This document shows positions 27,736-37,278 of a stretch of DNA of 64,000 nucleotides, in pieces. The notes beneath the pieces were generated by a model that was not told the origin of the DNA, searched no databases, and worked only from the letters and a program-made list of their open reading frames with translations. Both the position numbers and the translations under genes were made by a program. The stretch lies in NCBI GenBank assembly GCA_003499525.1, contig DNTB01000096.1, positions 1 to 64,000 of the forward strand. Reading direction: 5' to 3'. This DNA is from Flavobacteriales bacterium (GTDB lineage: Bacteria; Bacteroidota; Bacteroidia; Flavobacteriales_G; Salibacteraceae). Position 1 is the first letter of the stretch. Every line of letters starts with the position of its first letter.

Positions 27736-30700
27736 ATCGAATCAAATAGTTCTGAGCTTTTAACATTTCCAATATATACGGTAGCACAAATGGCTCAACA
27801 CCATATGCGCCAACTGCATCCTTTATGATGACGCCAGAGCGCTCCAATTCTTTGATAACACTTTGGATATGCTTGATATCGTGATATCTAAACAGTTGCT
27901 CTACATGACTGAATGTTAGCTTTTTATGAAACACAATGTGGCTTAACAGCATGGCCCAGGAGTGGGGTAAACTGTCGGGCACATCAACTTTAGTGAGAGG
28001 TTGAACCTCAATAGTGTTATCCTGCACATCTGATACGGTTCTCAACCAGGCATTCAATGCAAAGGAAACATTGCCATGGGCAAAACTCACAACACTTTTA
28101 ATCACCTTCCTGAGTTCCCTGTTCGTGATTTTCTCATCACTATTTATGTCGGACTTTATTTTTATTCCTGAGAATCTGTTCCGATTTACAATGAGTTCGG
28201 AGAGTGTCTCAGAATCCATTGGCGGAATTAAAATACTCTCCAGTAAAACGGTATCTAATCGCGAGATCTGTCTCATTATATTGTAGGCATGTACATTAAC
28301 TGACAGTATAAACAAGTGTTTATCACCGTATTTTTCAATCACCCCAATTAGTTTTTCCAAATGATTCGCCCCTCCCTGGGTTCTCAGCCACCAGGCTTCC
28401 AGATCATAAAGGATAAAGACGGACTGTCCGGGTAGTTTTCTGGATATTTCAGCAAAGCTTCCTGAGTAACCGGTCGAAAGAGCCATGGTTCTTAATAGAC
28501 TGGTTCCTGGCGAATAACCTTTGGCTGGCGGCTCAACACGGATGACATTCCTGCCCAACATAGAATCGAGCACCTGCTCGACGAAGTGTGATTTGCCCAT
28601 CCCCGGATCCCCAGTGATAAGAAGTGCTCCCGTTTCTCCGGATTTCCACCTATTCAAGGCTTTTAAAGCCATATCGAGCTCGGCTCCTTTTCGCGTTGAG
28701 CTTTGTTTAACGGATAGCAACCTGCCAGTGTAGAGGTGCAGGTAATATGAGGGGAGTTTGGTAAGGATTTGAGGAGCAGGTTTTACCGATTCGACGAACT
28801 GGGTAAATTGGTTTTTCCGGCTGTATATATTTCTCTTAGTACGCTCAAACCTCGCCAATCTAAGGCTGTGACGTATTCTTTTGTAGTGTTCACTGATATA
28901 TTCCCGCTGTGCGGAAATGAATACAGGTATATTTCTCAATCTTTGCCGATAGCCTGAATATCTCTTTCTAAATTGAACATAACGTTCCGGGTTTCTGGCG
29001 GCATCCATCAACAACGGTGTTCGGAAACGAGCGCTGACTTCTTCTGTTCGCTCTTCAATTAGGGCGAAGAATTGATCTCTCTCTGAAAGAAATTCACGCT
29101 GCATTTGGTCAAAATCGTCATGCAGCATGCTCACCAGTTTATTCAACTCGCTTTTATCCTCCTTCTGTTCGTTAGCAGAAAGCTCAAAGAAATAAGCCAT
29201 TCTTGATTCTATCTCTTCATATTTCCGGGACATTCCGTTCAAAAAAGAGGTAAATCCCCGATTAACTGGCTCTAAATAGTTGAGCTCAATATAAAAATCG
29301 GCCAAACGGGATACGTCTAACGAGATTTGATTAACCTCCTCTTCCTGATAATCACGGAATCGATTTATAGAATCTTCATCTATGAGCACAACCTTCTCCG
29401 GAAGAATTCTGACATACTGACGAAGTCTTTCCTGACAGCTTGCAAGCAAAGCTCCCGGATTATATGCCAGCATAGCACTTTCTATTCGCTCTTCTCCTAA
29501 GTATTCATTTTCACGACCCAGCAGTTTTTCTATTTCTGCGATGGTATTCTGAAAGTCGAGCACAACCCGGTTTTCAATATCATTAATTATTCGCCGGCTG
29601 ACGTCGCGTATCTCCTGCTGCAAACCAGTCAAAAGAAAGGCAGTATTAACAACATTTTTAAAGAGCTTCTGATTATTCCTCCAGTATGAGGCATAAGACA
29701 GAATTTGGCGGGTATACCTACGTCTTGATGAAGGGCGAATTTTGTTTTCTAAATCTTCAATATGGTCGTTAACATCTATCCGTTTTAACACTTCAATAGA
29801 AGAATTAATCATGGCTCTATCCAACTGATTGCAAAAATTGAGAGTATCAGCATTGAATTCAGAGAAGTAATGCTCAAGGCTTCTAAGTACATCATTTACC
29901 TGATGTCTGTAATCCTCAAGCTCAAGCTGAGAATGTTCGTGAAGTGTGCTATGAATGGAATCTACTCTGCGGAGCATTTGTTCTCGAAGATGTCGAACAA
30001 AGTTCAGTTCAGCAGCACCTAAACTGTACAATACTCTTTTCTGTGTGGCCAGGTTTGTCGAAGATTCATAAAATTGGAATAGATCTCTAAAATCAATTCG
30101 AATATTCGCTTTTTTGAACCATTTGAGATGTCTGGTTTTCCACCTCTTGATGCGGAGAGCCTCTGGCGTATCGTTCTGGCGAGGTTGAAGATCGGATTCT
30201 GTTAACGAACGTCTGGTTGAGCGTGGAACTGCTCTTAACAAATGCCTTCTGACTGCAAACCATTGATTAACTACCTTTTCAAGCTTGGTCGAGTAAACAG
30301 TTCCTACGGCATCAGTATACTGGTCATTGTGTACATGTATTCTCTCTCTCAAGTGGGAATACGCCGTCTTAAAAGACTCCGGATCAGGACTATCCTGAAG
30401 GGTTGTAAAAAACGTTTCTATTTCATGGCGATATTTCTTCAATAATGCCTTGTAGCTCATCGAAACGATTTGAACCCCATCATTGACAAATTTTGCATTT
30501 GCTCTGCGCAATGCCTCATCCAGATTGCGCACTGCGGAATCTACCGAGGGAGATACAGTGCAATCCAGTGGGTCCAAAACCGAAGGTATAGTCTGGGTTT
30601 GCTCTGTATTTTCAGTACTGAAGATGTTATCGAGATTCTCGGTATCAAATCGAGAAGATGCTCTCACCAATAGAGTCGACCCAATATCCGCGACGAGTTC

Positions 30701-32788
30701 ATTAGTTTTTTCGACATATTCTTTTTCGCTCTCAATATGATCCGGAATACCAAGAAACACGAAGTCAGTGTACTGAGAATGCTTCTTCATCAGCTCATAA
30801 AAAGGTTGTTTGTCTGCGTTATCTATAAATTGAACTGAAGCTGTAATCCTGTAAGCGGCGAGGACCTCATGAATTCGGTTCTCCATCAGGAGGACATCAC
30901 TATCCTGATCGTTTACCATTAAAATGCGAATTTTTGCATTTCTCCAATTGACTGACGATCGCAATTGCCGGGAGAGCTTGAGCATCAAGGTAACGTTGTG
31001 GCTCATTCCTCTCCACCACATATCTATAGTTCTGTACTTGCCAAACCCTCTTTCTAAATCGTAATCGAGATAGAGAACATTGTAATCCAAATCAATTAGT
31101 GATTGGGTCATATTGGCAAAACGAATGGGGTTTCTGGTTTTTCTGGGCCATCCCATGAGAACTGTATTGGGTTCAATCCCGGAAAATCCATATGTGCTGG
31201 CAATGGTTTCAACCCCGACATAAACATCTTTTACGCTTTGTTGTCTGGCGAATATTCCATTTTGCCGGAGCGCAGCATCGTCTACGGATTGTTCATGTTT
31301 TGGAAAAAGGACCTTTGCGTCAGGGTCTTCATGCAGATCAAAATTGGAGATCATGCCTGCTTTACCTTCTATCTCTCGTGCCAATTGAATAAGATGCGGA
31401 CGTGCTTCAGTACCTCCTGAAAAGAGTAAAATGTTCGGGCGCCAGTTTCGTTGATGATCTTCTTTCTCATCCATTCGGCGCAAGCCTGCTTTCACTACAG
31501 ATGACCACACACTTCCCCAGATGTCTCCTGTGCTCAGGCTAATTTCTTTCCTTCTTAGCAAGATAAACACAACAAAAAGAATCACATAAGCTGCGATCAT
31601 TGCAACAGGGTCGAGCTGAAACATTACAAAGAATGTGGCTAAGAATCCTATTGCCCCAAACCAGCGACTAACTTTAAAGCTTGGAGTAAAATCTACACTG
31701 GCCCAACTTTCGAGAAAAAATGAAAGATTGATAAAATTATATGCAGCCAGATAAAACATTGACACGATCCTTGCAATGACGTCCAGTTCCCCAATCAAAA
31801 CACCTATCTCAGCAATTATAATTGTGATAATCAAGGCATTGCGAGGTTCTGCATTCTTACCTGAGCCCTTACTTAACACAGCCGAAAAAGGCACTATTCT
31901 GTCCATTGACATGGCCTGAAGAATTCTTGGGCCACCTAAAATCCCTCCCATCGCTGATGACAGCGTAGCTCCCCATATACCCATAATCACAAAAGGCATG
32001 AACCAGGCAATCTTCATCAGTATATTGTTGTCGCCCCGTAAACTCTGCGAGTCAACATTGAAGTATAGAAACAGCGCTAATAGGGTATAAACAACAAATC
32101 CGGTTCCAATAGCCAGCAAAGTGCCCAGCGGAATATCTCTCTTAGGGTTCTTGAGGTCCCCTGACATGGCTATGCCCGCTGTAAAGCCTGTAACCGCAGG
32201 AAAAAACACTCCAAATATGACCTCGAAGGGAACCTCGTCCAGATCGGCTGTGGAAACTGGAATCTCAACTGCTGAGGCATCTCCTAGAAAAATGGCCAAC
32301 AGCGAAAGGAAAATAGAAATTAGAATAATGTACTGCGATCTTAGTGCAATGCTAGTGCTGATATACCCGAGTAATGTCAACAAGAGCAAGGCTATACTCC
32401 CCGACAGCCTGTAGTCATCAATCGATTCACCAAGGTTTAGTACTGGATTGAAATTCTCGGCAAACCCAATGAGATAAAGGGCAATACTAAATGATGTGGC
32501 AGTAAAGAGGGTCAAACCAATAGCACCTCCCATGGGCAAGCCTAAACTTCTTGACAATACATAATAGACTCCTCCCGCACCTACTTTTTTATCCGTACTG
32601 ATGGAGGAAATGCTTAATCCAGTAGCAATAGAAATAACATGTGCAAGTATAATGATGGCCATAGTCCCCCAGAGGCCCGCATTGCCGACAACCCAACCCA
32701 TTCTCATGTACATGATGACACCGAGAATGGTTAATATGGAAGGGGTAAATACCCCGGCGAAGAATCCAAACTTCTTAGCTGTACTCAT
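27728..32788 (-). CDS. Giant SLC12-like cation-chloride cotransporter fused to helical region and P-loop ATPase
   Basis: A 1686-residue fusion. Residues 1-412 are an APC-superfamily transporter with SLC12 hallmarks: GAGGVYYVLSRSLGLPMGGA (70-89), SGDLKNPKRDIPLGTLLAI (209-227) and GGPRILQAMSMDRIVPF (285-301). About 440-715 matches the cytosolic SLC12 regulatory domain (IEPNTVLMGWP at 538-548, IDMWWRG at 588-594). About 760-1350 is charged, helical and coiled-coil-like, unlike anything I recognise. A P-loop ATPase follows: Walker A GDPGMGKS (about 1393-1400), Walker B VFILYDLEAWW and a sensor-like LFILSVNVHAY. A winged-helix-like end closes it. Ordinary SLC12 proteins are 700-1200 residues and have no ATPase. 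It likely couples ion transport to nucleotide-dependent regulation. NhaC lies 85 bases upstream; an MscS-like gene overlaps the end. Confidence 0.8.
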   Translation of the reverse strand: MSTAKKFGFFAGVFTPSILTILGVIMYMRMGWVVGNAGLWGTMAIIILAHVISIATGLSISSISTDKKVGAGGVYYVLSRSLGLPMGGAIGLTLFTATSFSIALYLIGFAENFNPVLNLGESIDDYRLSGSIALLLLTLLGYISTSIALRSQYIILISIFLSLLAIFLGDASAVEIPVSTADLDEVPFEVIFGVFFPAVTGFTAGIAMSGDLKNPKRDIPLGTLLAIGTGFVVYTLLALFLYFNVDSQSLRGDNNILMKIAWFMPFVIMGIWGATLSSAMGGILGGPRILQAMSMDRIVPFSAVLSKGSGKNAEPRNALIITIIIAEIGVLIGELDVIARIVSMFYLAAYNFINLSFFLESWASVDFTPSFKVSRWFGAIGFLATFFVMFQLDPVAMIAAYVILFVVFILLRRKEISLSTGDIWGSVWSSVVKAGLRRMDEKEDHQRNWRPNILLFSGGTEARPHLIQLAREIEGKAGMISNFDLHEDPDAKVLFPKHEQSVDDAALRQNGIFARQQSVKDVYVGVETIASTYGFSGIEPNTVLMGWPRKTRNPIRFANMTQSLIDLDYNVLYLDYDLERGFGKYRTIDMWWRGMSHNVTLMLKLSRQLRSSVNWRNAKIRILMVNDQDSDVLLMENRIHEVLAAYRITASVQFIDNADKQPFYELMKKHSQYTDFVFLGIPDHIESEKEYVEKTNELVADIGSTLLVRASSRFDTENLDNIFSTENTEQTQTIPSVLDPLDCTVSPSVDSAVRNLDEALRRANAKFVNDGVQIVSMSYKALLKKYRHEIETFFTTLQDSPDPESFKTAYSHLRERIHVHNDQYTDAVGTVYSTKLEKVVNQWFAVRRHLLRAVPRSTRRSLTESDLQPRQNDTPEALRIKRWKTRHLKWFKKANIRIDFRDLFQFYESSTNLATQKRVLYSLGAAELNFVRHLREQMLRRVDSIHSTLHEHSQLELEDYRHQVNDVLRSLEHYFSEFNADTLNFCNQLDRAMINSSIEVLKRIDVNDHIEDLENKIRPSSRRRYTRQILSYASYWRNNQKLFKNVVNTAFLLTGLQQEIRDVSRRIINDIENRVVLDFQNTIAEIEKLLGRENEYLGEERIESAMLAYNPGALLASCQERLRQYVRILPEKVVLIDEDSINRFRDYQEEEVNQISLDVSRLADFYIELNYLEPVNRGFTSFLNGMSRKYEEIESRMAYFFELSANEQKEDKSELNKLVSMLHDDFDQMQREFLSERDQFFALIEERTEEVSARFRTPLLMDAARNPERYVQFRKRYSGYRQRLRNIPVFISAQREYISEHYKRIRHSLRLARFERTKRNIYSRKNQFTQFVESVKPAPQILTKLPSYYLHLYTGRLLSVKQSSTRKGAELDMALKALNRWKSGETGALLITGDPGMGKSHFVEQVLDSMLGRNVIRVEPPAKGYSPGTSLLRTMALSTGYSGSFAEISRKLPGQSVFILYDLEAWWLRTQGGANHLEKLIGVIEKYGDKHLFILSVNVHAYNIMRQISRLDTVLLESILIPPMDSETLSELIVNRNRFSGIKIKSDINSDEKITNRELRKVIKSVVSFAHGNVSFALNAWLRTVSDVQDNTIEVQPLTKVDVPDSLPHSWAMLLSHIVFHKKLTFSHVEQLFRYHDIKHIQSVIKELERSGVIIKDAVGAYGVEPFVLPYILEMLKAQNYLIRFE

Positions 32789-32873
32789 TCATTACAATGG
32801 TAACAATTAATCATGCAATGATAAACGAAGTGTTCACTAATTTCGCTTCTAAAGAAATGTAAAATTCTGATTA

Positions 32874-34580
32874 TCAGACTCTTTTAGCAAAGGCACGAAT
32901 TACAAGAGCAAGAATAGAAATCCCCAGCAGCATGGAAATGATCGGATGTAGACCAAAAGCCGTAGGAATAGTGCCAACCAGGAGCGATACGCCACCCACA
33001 GTAAGAGCATAAGGCAACTGTGTCCGGACATGATCAATGTGATTGCATGAAGAGGCCATAGAACTCAGGATTGTGGTATCGGAAATAGGAGAGCAATGAT
33101 CTCCAAACACACTTCCGGCCAATACCACAGATACTACATTATACATGATCATCATCGCCTCGTTCTGCCCAAGTCCGAAATCAATGGAGAGTTGGTAGCT
33201 TAGAGGCATCATTAAGGGGTATAAAATGGCCATTGTTCCCCATGAAGATCCTGTTGCGAATGATACTAAAGCGGACAAAACAAAAACCAAAGCAGGCATC
33301 CATATGGGTGAGAAGCTGTCCCCCCATAGCTGCTGGAGAAATTCCGCAGTCTTTAGTTCCCTGGTAATAAGAGCAAGCGACCATGCCAGCACTAAAATGA
33401 TCATCGTAGGCAACATGGCTTTAAACCCTTTAAGTCCGGACTGAATGGTTTCTTCAAGTGAGAGAATTCTTTGAAACAAGGTCAGAACAACTGCAACAAT
33501 CATAGCTGATAATGAGGCCCATAGCAGTGCCTTGAGAGAGTTCGCATTTCCAACGGTAGCGGAAATTTTTTGAAAGAATGAAAGGCCCGAATCCGTCCAG
33601 GTTTCTAAACGATAACCGGTTAACCACATTCCAAGCATGGTTCCAACTATGATGACCAGAATAGGGATTAATGCATTAAACGAGCGGTATTTAATCCCTT
33701 CCACAGGCACAAAACCAGCACCCTCATCTTGGTTGATCTCTTTAGATGCCTTTAATGAACTCTCCTCTCCTCTTCTAGCCGAGCGTTCAGCTTGTAGCAT
33801 TGGTCCAAACTCTTTCCTGGACTGTATGAGCATCAAAATAAAAATGAGCGTAAAAACCGGATAGAAGCTGAAAGCAAGTGAATTGAGAAATATAGAATAA
33901 GGACTTGAGTCGATTTCAGGTATGGTTTCAAGCCCGCTCTGAATGTAGCCCAATTCTGCTCCTATCCATGTTGTAATAAAGGCCAGGGCGGCTACTGGTG
34001 CTGCTGTACTGTCGACAATATATGCTAGTTTTTCTCTGGAAATTTTTAGTCTGTCTGTTACCGGTCGCATGGTATTTCCAACTACCAATGTGTTGGCATA
34101 GTCATCAAAAAAGATGAGAACTCCCATGATCCAAACTGAAAACTGACCGGATCTCGCAGAATTGGCATAGGGTTCGATTCGGTTTACGATTCCCTGCATT
34201 CCGCCATTACGGGATACAATGGTTACCACTCCTGCTATCATCATTGAAAACACAATTACCGAGAGATGATCAACATCAGCGAGTGAAGGCATAATGAAGT
34301 CGTCAACCAGAGTAAAAGGTGCTTTGAGAAGTCCGATAAAACCGTCCGAATAAACTCCAATAATTACCGCCCCTGATAATACCCCTAAAAACAGTGAAAC
34401 AATGACTTCTCTGAATATCAGAGCAAGGCCAATGGCCAGCAACGGTGGTAAAATGGACATCCAACCCGGGATGTTCGGCTGACCCGACTGCGCTATCATA
34501 TGCATTGAAGCTACTTCGCTACCAATCAACGGGCTGGCTCCTGCAATAAGGACAATGAAAATGAAAGTGATGACCTTCAT
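32874..34580 (-). CDS. NhaC-family Na+/H+ antiporter
   Basis: A 568-residue polytopic membrane protein with about eleven to thirteen hydrophobic segments and a cleavable-looking N-terminus (MKVITFIFIVLIAGASPLIG). Family features are IFFDDYANTLVVGNTMRPVTDR, DSTAAPVAALAFITTWIGAE, FATGSSWGTMAILYPLMMPL and VFGDHCSPISDTTILSS, all typical of NhaC antiporters with charged residues in the membrane. It exchanges sodium for protons and would support pH and salt balance. It lies 49 bases after the C-S lyase gene and 85 before the SLC12-ATPase gene on the same strand. Some NhaC relatives carry malate/lactate or amino acids instead. Confidence 0.85.
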   Translation of the reverse strand: MKVITFIFIVLIAGASPLIGSEVASMHMIAQSGQPNIPGWMSILPPLLAIGLALIFREVIVSLFLGVLSGAVIIGVYSDGFIGLLKAPFTLVDDFIMPSLADVDHLSVIVFSMMIAGVVTIVSRNGGMQGIVNRIEPYANSARSGQFSVWIMGVLIFFDDYANTLVVGNTMRPVTDRLKISREKLAYIVDSTAAPVAALAFITTWIGAELGYIQSGLETIPEIDSSPYSIFLNSLAFSFYPVFTLIFILMLIQSRKEFGPMLQAERSARRGEESSLKASKEINQDEGAGFVPVEGIKYRSFNALIPILVIIVGTMLGMWLTGYRLETWTDSGLSFFQKISATVGNANSLKALLWASLSAMIVAVVLTLFQRILSLEETIQSGLKGFKAMLPTMIILVLAWSLALITRELKTAEFLQQLWGDSFSPIWMPALVFVLSALVSFATGSSWGTMAILYPLMMPLSYQLSIDFGLGQNEAMMIMYNVVSVVLAGSVFGDHCSPISDTTILSSMASSCNHIDHVRTQLPYALTVGGVSLLVGTIPTAFGLHPIISMLLGISILALVIRAFAKRV

Positions 34581-34629
34581 GAACCCTAATCGATGGCCAA
34601 AGTAGTCAGGAATAAGGTAAAGATCAAAA

Positions 34630-35847
34630 TCAAGTGGTATGGGTGTGGAGTTTCCCCATTGCGTCCAGTTCCTCTACCATTATTTTAAAGCTGCGTTCAA
34701 TATCGTTATCCAAACCTACTGACATTCGCACGAGTCCTTCGCTCATACCCATTGCATCTTGCTGATCCTCGGGCACTTCTGATGATGTTGAGCTGCCCGG
34801 AGCACTAAAAAGAGTTTTATAGAATCCCAGGCTGACGGCCAAATAGCCTACTTTCCTTTTTTGAAGTCTTTCCATGAAATCATAAGCATCTTTTTTAGTA
34901 CCGAGGTCCAATAGGACCATTCCCCCATAGCCAAAATTGTCGTTCATCATATTGGTCATCAGCTCATACTGCGGATGCTCTTGAAGACCACAATACCGCA
35001 CTCGGATTCCGAGTTTCTTCAGGCCTCCCGCAATAGTCAATGCATTGCGGCTATGCTGCCTCATTCGTAAATGAAGATTATGCAGGTTTTTAAGGACACT
35101 AGCCGATCTCATACTGTCCATTACAGGACCGAGCAACATAGTAGTTCCGCTGTTTACGTCCATAAGGCTATCTATAAACTCTTTATCTGCACAAATAGCA
35201 CCGGCTACCGTATCGCTGCTTCCGTTGATGAATTTAGTCAGGGAGTGAATTACAATGTCCGCTCCCAACTTGTAGGGTGAGATTATTAGTGGAGTAAAGG
35301 TGTTGTCTACCACAAGTTTTAGGTTATTCTCAATGCACAATTTTGAAAGCTCTGGTATATCTGCGATCTCCAGCAAAGGGTTACTCATGGCTTCGCAGTA
35401 GATCATTTTGGTATTAGGTCGAATACTGCTCTTTATCTCATCGGGGTTAGTGATGTCTACAAGGGTGGTTTCCACACCGAATCGGGGCAGATAGTTATTG
35501 AGCAAGGCATAGGTACCCCCGTACATGGTTTTTCCGGCGATCAGATGATCTCCCGCACTACAGATTTGCATCATGACATTGGAAATAGCGGCCATGCCAG
35601 ACCCAGTTACTTGCGCGGATTCTGTTCCTTCCATTATCGCCAATGCATCTGCCAGATAACGGTTACTGGGGTTCCAGTGACGCGAATAGAGATAACACCC
35701 CTCTATTTCGTGATCGAAGATTTCCTCCATTCTGTCTGCCGCCAGAAAAGTATAGGTTGAGCTATCCGTGATAGATGGGTTTACTCCTCCAAATTCACCA
35801 AAGTTCAAAATGTCTTGAATAGCAGTTGCCGGATCATTATGTTTCAT
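34630..35847 (-). CDS. Cys/Met-metabolism PLP enzyme, probable methionine gamma-lyase
   Basis: A 405-residue member of the cystathionine gamma-synthase/methionine gamma-lyase family. Visible motifs are YSRHWNPSNRYLADALA (active-site Tyr/Arg region), the PLP-binding SGMAAIS, VVDNTFTPLIISP, and the Schiff-base lysine in HSLTKFINGSSD (Lys205); SVGLDNDIE ends the fold. The likely reaction is alpha,gamma-elimination of methionine to methanethiol, 2-oxobutyrate and ammonia. Cystathionine gamma-lyase or O-acetylhomoserine sulfhydrylase activity is possible. A 20-base perfect inverted repeat lies 11 bases before its start and may be an operator. Confidence 0.82.
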   Translation of the reverse strand: MKHNDPATAIQDILNFGEFGGVNPSITDSSTYTFLAADRMEEIFDHEIEGCYLYSRHWNPSNRYLADALAIMEGTESAQVTGSGMAAISNVMMQICSAGDHLIAGKTMYGGTYALLNNYLPRFGVETTLVDITNPDEIKSSIRPNTKMIYCEAMSNPLLEIADIPELSKLCIENNLKLVVDNTFTPLIISPYKLGADIVIHSLTKFINGSSDTVAGAICADKEFIDSLMDVNSGTTMLLGPVMDSMRSASVLKNLHNLHLRMRQHSRNALTIAGGLKKLGIRVRYCGLQEHPQYELMTNMMNDNFGYGGMVLLDLGTKKDAYDFMERLQKRKVGYLAVSLGFYKTLFSAPGSSTSSEVPEDQQDAMGMSEGLVRMSVGLDNDIERSFKIMVEELDAMGKLHTHTT

Positions 35848-35858
35848 TTTGCCTCTAT

Positions 35859-35878
35859 TTTTGTCAAAATTGACAAAA
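35859..35878. promoter_or_regulatory. 20-base perfect inverted repeat upstream of the C-S lyase gene
   Basis: TTTTGTCAA, two bases, then TTGACAAAA: 9-base arms with a 2-base spacer. It lies 11 bases before the minus-strand ATG at 35847 and 57 bases before the plus-strand ATG at 35936. The arms lack GC-rich pairing and a T-tract, so a dimeric repressor/activator site is more likely than a terminator. The binding protein is unknown. Confidence 0.5.
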
Positions 35879-35935
35879 CCGGATGTAAAGTGTATTGACT
35901 TAAATCACTTGTTTCGGAAAATCCATTTCGTCAAT

Positions 35936-36439
35936 ATGAAAGAAGAAAACAAAAAACAACTGGGACAACTCAAGGGGGATTTGAATTCGGATGAGAAAAG
36001 TGTTGTGCTTAATGCGGTAGACCGATTAAAGGAACTCGGACACTCCTCTTTAATCCCGTCTGTTATCAAGGCTTGGAAAAGGCATCCGGAAATGGAAATT
36101 CGTCAGCCGATTGAAAAGCTTCTTTGCAGTTTAAAAGACACGGCCGCCCTGCCTGAGATAATCAGATGGCTCAATAATGAGAACGATGTTAAGCTCAGGA
36201 CGATGCTACTGACAGCAATTTGGCAATCTGGATTAAATGCAAAATCATATGGCAACGAACTTTTGAAATATATTGAACGCTTTGGTCCTGAAGAGCTCAT
36301 AGAAATTACGAGTATCATCGATGTCAGTGAAGGCCTTGATGTAGACGATGACATGAGAAGAAAGCTTGAACGCTTAACTCAAAGTGAAAAAGACCAATTC
36401 AGAAGGACCCTTATGACTGATATTAAGGAGGGTCTATAA
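35936..36439 (+). CDS. HEAT-repeat-like helical protein
   Basis: The chosen start is the ATG at 35936 (MKEENKKQLGQLKGDLNS); the frame is open back to 35849 but would run through the palindromic region. About 167 residues, all alpha-helical, with HEAT-like units (SVVLNAVDRLKELGHSSLIP, then IRQPIEKLLCSLKDTAALPE). No catalytic motif is seen. Such small HEAT-repeat proteins are common in Bacteroidota and probably act as protein-binding scaffolds; the partner is unknown. It is divergent from the C-S lyase gene. Confidence 0.65.
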   Translation: MKEENKKQLGQLKGDLNSDEKSVVLNAVDRLKELGHSSLIPSVIKAWKRHPEMEIRQPIEKLLCSLKDTAALPEIIRWLNNENDVKLRTMLLTAIWQSGLNAKSYGNELLKYIERFGPEELIEITSIIDVSEGLDVDDDMRRKLERLTQSEKDQFRRTLMTDIKEGL

Positions 36440-36442
36440 AAG

Positions 36443-36470
36443 AGAAAAGCACGATCACTCGTGCTCTCCC
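36443..36470 (-). terminator. Hairpin terminator after the small secreted protein gene
   Basis: AGCACGA (36448-36454), a 4-base loop and TCGTGCT (36459-36465) pair perfectly. On the minus strand the stem is followed by TTTTCTCTTTT, so it terminates the gene ending at 36495. It may also stop the convergent HEAT-like gene, which ends at 36439. Confidence 0.65.
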
Positions 36471-36494
36471 TCATACGCGAAAAAAAACTAACGT

Positions 36495-36953
36495 TTATTT
36501 AAGCGATATCACGGATCGAACAATTCCCCCTTGCCCGCTGCATTCTTCGGGACACATCTTCCTAAGTCTGTACTGCAATAGATAGCCCAGTACTTTACCA
36601 GTATACTCATCTTCAGCACGTTGATAATCTGTTAAGCCCGGTGAAAAACAATTCTTATAAACATCTACCCGAACTTTTGACTGGTCATCGAATCTCAATT
36701 CAAATCTTCCTTTTTTGGTAGTATTGGTTCGAAACACCAATTTACCATCTTCATAAAGCTCTACAAAAGCGTTTTCTACTGCATTACCATATTGATCTAT
36801 GACAACTCCTCTCATTTTTGCAGGTGCTTCCTTGCGAGACCTTTTTTCAAATTCATCATTCGTTCCTGAACCTAATGAAATAGCATTTGTCATAAGTGCG
36901 ATTAGAATTAGCGTTATTCCCTTGAGCCAATTTCTTGTTGTTAAAGTTTTCAT
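36495..36953 (-). CDS. Small exported protein with carboxypeptidase-regulatory-like domain
   Basis: A 152-residue protein with a signal peptide at about 1-30 (LKGITLILIALMTNAISLGS). Residues ~46-115 form a carboxypeptidase-regulatory-like beta-sandwich (MRGVVIDQYGNAVENAFVEL, TTKKGRFELRFDDQSK). The C-terminal ~40 residues are basic with a cysteine pair (MCPEECSG). The domain is common in Bacteroidota surface and T9SS-related proteins, but no T9SS tail is present here. Its role is unknown; it appears to be transcribed alone, with its own terminator. Confidence 0.6.
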   Translation of the reverse strand: MKTLTTRNWLKGITLILIALMTNAISLGSGTNDEFEKRSRKEAPAKMRGVVIDQYGNAVENAFVELYEDGKLVFRTNTTKKGRFELRFDDQSKVRVDVYKNCFSPGLTDYQRAEDEYTGKVLGYLLQYRLRKMCPEECSGQGGIVRSVISLK

Positions 36954-37278
36954 CGTGGTGTTTTTAACTATTTGTTCAAATGTCTCTGCGCTTCGATTTT
37001 CTGAGCTTTTTTCTATACTAAATCTATGGCGAAAGAATTTTTGGAGAAAGAAAACCCTTCAAAATCAACACCTTTTTAGCGATAACTTTCAATGGAGAAT
37101 CAAATCCTGTTACTCAAGATTTAAGCAACCCTCTTGCCCAATAAATATGCAGGGAATTTTTTATCCGCTCATGTTGACGTAATATCCCAAACTTTGAAAG
37201 AGTGTGACTCTTGAGTTAAACAGTTAGTGCATTTCAAGAAGTCAACTACTTTTACACCAATACCTCAAAAGGACATTT
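36954..37278. other. 325-base intergenic region with no gene
   Basis: This lies between the start of the small exported protein gene and the stop of purC, both on the minus strand, so it should hold the promoter of the former and any terminator of the latter. The only structure I see is a short inverted repeat AAGAGT-GTG-ACTCTT (37198-37212) without a T-tract. No clear Bacteroidota promoter and no convincing small ORF were found. Confidence 0.5.

Noticed and set aside
36799..37182. 127-codon plus-strand ORF reaching into the 325-base intergenic region
   Set aside because: It begins antisense to the small exported protein gene, has low-complexity composition and no family-like motif.
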